Below, one piece after another: positions 59,431-64,000 of a stretch of DNA of 64,000 nucleotides (its first letter is position 1; every line of letters starts with the position of its first letter). Position numbers and translations under genes: made by a program. Origin of the DNA: Imbricaverruca yamaguchii (Eukaryota > Arthropoda > Thecostraca > Neoverrucidae); assembly GCA_034440575.1 (NCBI GenBank), contig JAOTOL010001646.1, positions 3,193,501 through 3,257,500 on the forward strand, read 5' to 3'. The notes beneath the pieces were generated by a model that did not search any database, was not told where the DNA came from, and was given only the letters and a program-made list of their open reading frames with translations.

Positions 59431-59734
59431 CTTCGCAAGGGGTCATGTTTCAGGCGATTGTCGGAAACGTGTGGAGGGGAAACATTCTAACGAGTAAGTG
59501 TCCTGGCTAATAATGCTTATTACACAGTACCCAATGCTGGCCTATACTCAACAAGTCAACTATATTCTTCTTCGCTTCGACTCATCCTCATCACAATACT
59601 CCTCACATCCCTCCACTTCCCACCCAAAACTGGCATAAATATATACCTCCAACAATGCACACCCGGAAACGGCCGACATCACCGCACGATGGCAGGCTGA
59701 CCAAACACAACGACACACACACAACCACAAACAC

Positions 59735-59927
<193 letters not shown>

Positions 59928-60184
59928 ACCTAATGAGCACACGGGTTGTAGGAGCTGGGGAGGGGAAACGAGCTGAGCGAACTTATGACGCAGGGTGGAC
60001 TGGCTGCTCTGTACAGCACAGTCAGGTTCGTCGGTCAGCATCGCTCATGTAAAATTGGGAGTACTGCTAACCCATCGCGCCTGCAGGGTGTCTCTGTTAT
60101 CCGGACAGAGTTATGAACAGCATGCCTTTGTCGGGGCAGGGCCAGTGTGTACCTTCCGAGTGTCTGTTGTCGGGGTAGGGATCT

Positions 60185-60920
60185 GTTGTCAGGGAAGGGC
60201 TACTTACCGTGTGTCTGTAGCCGGGACAGGGGTACCCACCGTGTGTCTGTAGCCGGGGCAGGGGTACCCACCGTGTGTCTGTAGCCGGGGCAGGGGTACC
60301 CACCGTGTGTCTGTAGCCGGGACAGGGGTACCCACCGTGTGTCTGTAGCCGGGGCAGGGGTACCCACCGTGTGTCTGTAGCCGGGGCAGGGGTACCCACC
60401 GTGTGTCTGTAGCCGGGGCAGGGGTACCCACCGTGTGTCTGTAGCCGGGACAGGGGTACCCACCGTGTGTCTGTAGCCGGGACAGGGGTACCCACCGTGT
60501 GTCTGTAGCCGGGGGGTACCCACCGTGTGTTCGGGGCAGGGGTACCCACCGTGTGTCTGTAGCCGGGGCAGGGGTACCCACCGTGTGTCTGTAGCCGGGG
60601 CAGGGGTACCCACCGTGTGTCTGTAGCCGGGGCAGGGGTACTCACCGTGTGTCTGTAGCCGGGGCAGGGGTACCCACCGTGTGTCTGTAGCCGGGGCAGG
60701 GGTACCCACCGTGTGTCTGTAGCCGGGGCAGGGGTACCCACCGTGTGTCTGTAGCCGGGGCAGGGGTACCCACCGTGTGTCTGTAGCCGGGACAGGGGTA
60801 CCCACCGTGTGTCTGTAGCCGGGACAGGGGTACCCACCGTGTGTCTGTAGCCGGGGCAGGGGTACCCACCGTGTGTCTTGTAGCCGGGGGCAGGGGTACC
60901 CACCTTGCGTCTCAGTGTAC
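60185..60920. repeat. 32-bp minisatellite with donor-like word
   Basis: About 22 units, core TGTGTCTGTAGCCGGGGCAG followed by GGGTACCCACCG. On the gene strand each unit contains CGGTGGGTACCCCTGCCC, so GTGGGTAC, a good 5' splice-site match, recurs every 32 bp. It runs into the 49-bp array related to the exon's own donor. Confidence 0.95.
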
Positions 60921-61448
60921 CGCGTGGGGGCAGGGAGTACCCACCTTCGTTGTGTCTGCAGCCGGGGGCAGGGAGTACCCACCTTGCGTCTGTGCGGCAG
61001 GTGTACCAGCCGTGGGGGCAGGGGTACCCACCTTGCGTTGTCGGCAGTGTAGCCGGGGGCAGGAGTACCCACCTTGCGTCTTCAGTGTCCAGCCTGGGGG
61101 CAGGGGTACCCACCTGTGCGTCTGTCCATGTAGCCTGGGGGCAGGAGTACCCACCTTGCGTCTGTGCGGCAGGTGTGCCAGCCGTGGGGGCAGGAGTACC
61201 CACCTTGGTCTGTGCGGCAGGTGTGCCGGCAGTGGGGGCAGGAGTACCCACCTTGCGTCTGCGCGGCAGGTGTGCCGGCAGTGGGGGCAGGAGTACCCAC
61301 CTTGCGTCTGTGCGGCAGGTGTACCGGCCGTGGGGGCAGGAGTACCCACCTTGCGTCTGCGCGGCAGGTGTGCCGGCCGTGGGGGCAGGAGTACCCACCT
61401 TGCGTCTGCGGGGCAGGTGTGCCGGCCGTGGGGGCAGATTGACGACCC
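60921..61448. repeat. 49-bp minisatellite repeating an exon end and donor
   Basis: Units on the gene strand read CTGCCCCCACGGCCGGCACA, CCTGCCGCGCAGACGCAAG and then GTGGGTACTC. The first copy is the true end of exon 61399-61545 (LPPRPAHLPRRRK). Copies 49 bp apart follow at 61350, 61301 and 61252, then become irregular and grade into the 32-bp array. Confidence 0.94.
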
Positions 61449-61545
61449 AGTGCTGCGCCACACTGAACCGGCAGCTCTCCAGCAACGAGCCGCACACCTC
61501 GGCCGCCGAAATGCTGGTATGACGCGCGATGTACCGCACCTGCTC
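61399..61545 (-). CDS. SMPD1: Acid sphingomyelinase, saposin-end exon (first seen)
   Basis: 147-bp exon, phase 0 at both ends if the first donor (CGCAAG/GTGGGT) is used; acceptor GCCACAG before GAG CAG. It encodes EQVRYIARHTSISAAEVCGS then LLESCRFSVAQHWVVNLP. The EVCGSLLESC stretch matches the last helix and cysteines of the saposin B domain that precedes the catalytic domain in acid sphingomyelinases, and W-x-x-NLP matches the proline-rich linker. This supports an SMPD1-type enzyme, because the SMPDL3 group lacks this domain. Earlier exons (signal peptide, first half of the saposin domain) were not found up to 64000. Both borders are repeated in flanking minisatellites, so the true donor cannot be chosen from sequence alone: the copy 49 bp on would leave one base and suit the alternative acceptor at 59426. 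Confidence 0.9.
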
Positions 61546-62345
61546 CTGTGGCAAGGTCACGGTCAAGGTCAGTAGGGATATTGCGTGAGGTGTACCACAC
61601 CTGCTCCTGTCGCAAGGTCACGGTCAAGGTCAGTATGGTCATTATGTGAGCTGTACCGCACCCGCTCCTGTGGCAGGGTCACGGTCAAGGTCAGTTGGAT
61701 TGCTACGTGAGGTGTTCCGCACTTCCGTCAGTGGGAAGATCACGGTCATGGTCAATATGGATATTATGTGAGCTATACCGCACCTGCTCCTGTGGCAAGG
61801 TCACGGTCAAGGTCAGTATGGATATTACGTGAGGTGTGCTGCACCTAGTCCTGTGGCAGGGTCACGGTCAATGTGGGATGTTGCGTGATGTGTACCGCAC
61901 CTGCTCCTAGTGAGTACATGCTTGTGCCAAGGTTGAAGCATGTCGATATATCGTGAGTTGTACCGCGCCTGCTCCTGTGCACCAGGTCACGGTCAGAGTC
62001 TGACGGCCGATGCGCATATTACGTGAGTTGTACCGCACCTGCTCCTGTGGCACGGCCACGGTCAAGGTCAGTTGGGATATTACGTGAGTTGTACCGCACC
62101 TGCTCCTGTGGCACGGCCACGGTCAAGGTCAGCAGGGATATCACGTGAGTTGTACCGCGCCTGCTCCTGTGGCACGGCCACGGTCAAGGTCAGTAGGGAT
62201 ATTACGTGAGTTGTACCGCACCTGCTCCTGTGGCACGGCCACGGTCAAGGTCAGCAGGGATATCACGTGAGTTGTACCGCGCCTGCTCCTGTGGCACGGT
62301 CACGGTCAAGGTCAGCAGGGATATTACGTGAGGTATACCGCACGG
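61531..62345. repeat. 61-bp minisatellite repeating a 3' splice site and exon start
   Basis: About 13 units. On the gene strand the unit includes GACCTTGACCGTG, GCCACAG and GAGCAGGTGCGGTA, which is the polypyrimidine-poor 3' splice site and first 15 bases of exon 61399-61545. The copy nearest the exon is the real one. Between units runs CTCACGTAATATCCCTGCTG. One irregular unit lies at about 61905-61965. Confidence 0.95.
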
Positions 62346-62454
62346 AGTGCACGGAGAATATGGCATGCCGACCCAGGGCGGTCAGCACGAGTACATGCTG
62401 TGTGACCAACATCGAAGCATGTCGAGTGTGATGCGGACGTAGCAAACCACAGCC

Positions 62455-62990
62455 ACCGATAGCCGACTTCTGCACCACATCAGCTCCCCCACAGACCCTG
62501 ACGGCCGACTGCCGCACCACATCAGCTCCCCACAGCCCCTGACTGCTGCACCACATCAGCTCCCCACAGCCCCTGACTGCTGCACCACATCAGCTCCCCA
62601 CAGTCCCTGACTGCTGCACCACATCAACTCCCCCACAGACTCTGACGGCCGACTGCTGCACCACATCAGCTCCCCACAGTCCCTGAGGCCGACTGCTGCA
62701 CCACATCAGCTCCCCACAGCCCCTGACGGCCGACTGCTGCACCACATCAGCTCCCCACAGTCCCTGACTGCTGCACCACATCAGCTCCCCACAGCCCCTG
62801 ACTGCTGCACCACATCAGCTCCCCACAGCCCCTGACTGTTGCACCACATCAGCTCCCCACAGCCCCTGACGGCCGACTGCTGCACCACATCAGCTCCCCA
62901 CAGCCCCTGACTGCTGCACCATATCAGCTCCCCACCCTGACTCAGCCCCTCGACAGGCCTGAGGCGACTGCTGCACCACATCAGCTCAGC
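62455..62990. repeat. 34-bp minisatellite with 41-bp variants
   Basis: About 15 units, core CTGCTGCACCACATCAGCTC followed by CCCACAGCCCCTGA; some units carry an extra CGGCCGA. Probably upstream intron or 5' flank of the sphingomyelinase gene. Confidence 0.93.
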
Positions 62991-63394
62991 TACAGATCTG
63001 ACTGGCGCAACATGCACACTGCACCTGTTACCACATCTCCACTGACTGCTGTTAAACTGTCAATACGATGTTGAAAACCGCAAGAGCTCGCCACCAGTTG
63101 CCAAGCTCCATCTGCGAAGGTGGATTATATGGCCCCAGATGGCACGATGCGCCACTACTTTGCATGACCAGACGTAGGCGATATGACGCTCCGTGGCGCG
63201 CGTAATACATGCATCTCATGCCCACACTGAGCTGCCAAGCGCGATCTGCACTCGCCGTGCCACGCCGGTGAGTGTCGAGACGCTATTGCAGCTTACACTG
63301 CGGCAGTATTGCCACAGCCTGCTCATGGCGGCCGGGGTGAACGGGCACGTGGGGTGTCGAGGCTGTGCTGCTCGCTGACACACAGTGCCGGAGC

Positions 63395-63535
63395 GCCAGG
63401 AGTGGGCTCGGGGAGTTCGGAGTGGGTTCGTAGCGTTCGGAGTGGGTTCGGAGCGTTCGGAGTGGGTTCGGAGCGTCCGGAGTGGGTTCGTAGCGTTCGG
63501 AACGTTCGAAATGTTCGGAGTGGGCATTGCCGGTA
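63395..63535. repeat. 20-bp minisatellite
   Basis: About seven units of GTTCGGAGTGGGTTCGGAGC with 10-bp sub-periodicity. Confidence 0.92.
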
Positions 63536-63623
63536 AAATCACTGCAAACTCTACCCTGCGAAACCGTCACACACGTGCAGGCGACCACCTGCACCTGCCA
63601 GCCATACACAGAGAGGCTGACCG

Positions 63624-63741
63624 CAGGATATTTCTCTACTCGTCTGTCTTCCACTATGACAAACTTCCTAATGGAACAAAATCATCGAGGCCGTCCAACT
63701 TCAAGAAACGTGCACTAGCTTATCTCCACGAACAACACTAG
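63624..63741 (+). pseudogene. Possible retrotransposon tail fragment
   Basis: Encodes RIFLYSSVFHYDKLPNGTKS then SNFKKRALAYLHEQH and a stop. The LP-x-x-x-x-K-S-x-x-x-FK-x-x-x-x-x-YL pattern resembles the end of many non-LTR reverse transcriptases. Too short for a firm call. Confidence 0.4.
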
Positions 63742-64000
63742 TTACACAAAAATATACTTATACAATGGATGGATGTACACCATGAACTCACCCTTAGGCC
63801 ATCGCTTTCCTATCACTTCTATAAGCTACTCGTTTATAGCTCGTGTTGCAAGCACGGTACGTGTAGTACAGCTAATGATATGAGTATTGCAATATGTTGG
63901 TGTACAAATGTTTGTTGCGCATCTGCTCCCACTATTGACCACACATTTATCCTTTCTTTGTAAATATCTGTGAGTTATGCCCAGACTGTCCATGATAGCC

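Noticed and set aside
60097..61566. A 489-codon frame continuing past the saposin-end exon
   Set aside because: Beyond 61399 it reads the donor-containing array; conservation with the sphingomyelinase family stops at the linker and resumes in exon 59430.
63216..63654. Missing N-terminal sphingomyelinase exons
   Set aside because: I looked for the first saposin half with its cysteine pattern and a signal peptide on the minus strand from 61.6 to 64 kb and found no convincing match.

Overview
The window looks like animal nuclear DNA, most likely from an invertebrate. It has no bacterial-style gene packing. One split gene with GT-AG introns covers about two thirds of it. The rest is fragments of non-LTR retrotransposons, a tRNA-derived SINE, two kinds of non-autonomous DNA transposon, and about 35 tandem-repeat arrays that together fill roughly a quarter of the sequence. 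I cannot name the species.

The one gene I can read confidently is an acid sphingomyelinase (SMPD1-type) on the minus strand. Seven exons at 61545-61399, 59430-59310, 57505-57390, 52434-52099, 48934-48702, 25229-25055 and 20071-19745 join in phase to give 484 codons plus a stop. They carry the end of the saposin domain, the whole metallophosphoesterase core with all expected metal ligands, and the cysteine-rich C-terminal region. The first exons (signal peptide and first half of the saposin domain) were not found and probably lie beyond 64000. Introns run from 1.8 to 23.5 kb.

Layout: 1-19.7 kb is downstream of the gene and holds arrays, decayed retrotransposon pieces and one intact SINE with a perfect target-site duplication. 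19.7-25.2 kb holds the last two exons. 25-48.7 kb is one 23.5-kb intron holding an inverted pair of piggyBac-like elements, and the next intron downstream (20.1-25.1 kb) holds a hAT-like element. 48.7-61.5 kb holds the other five exons, each close to a minisatellite. 61.5-64 kb is array-rich upstream DNA.

The most striking observation is how the minisatellites relate to splice junctions. The arrays flanking exons 61399-61545 and 59310-59430 are built from units that contain a copy of the exon edge together with its splice site, so a real 5' or 3' splice site is followed or preceded by a series of near-identical copies. Other arrays begin within about 20-60 bp of a splice site, or 2 bp after the stop codon. 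A further array grew in frame inside a retrotransposon RNase H domain. I recall that arrays repeating exon-intron borders were described in amphioxus under the name mirage minisatellites; I could not check this and do not use it to assign the species.
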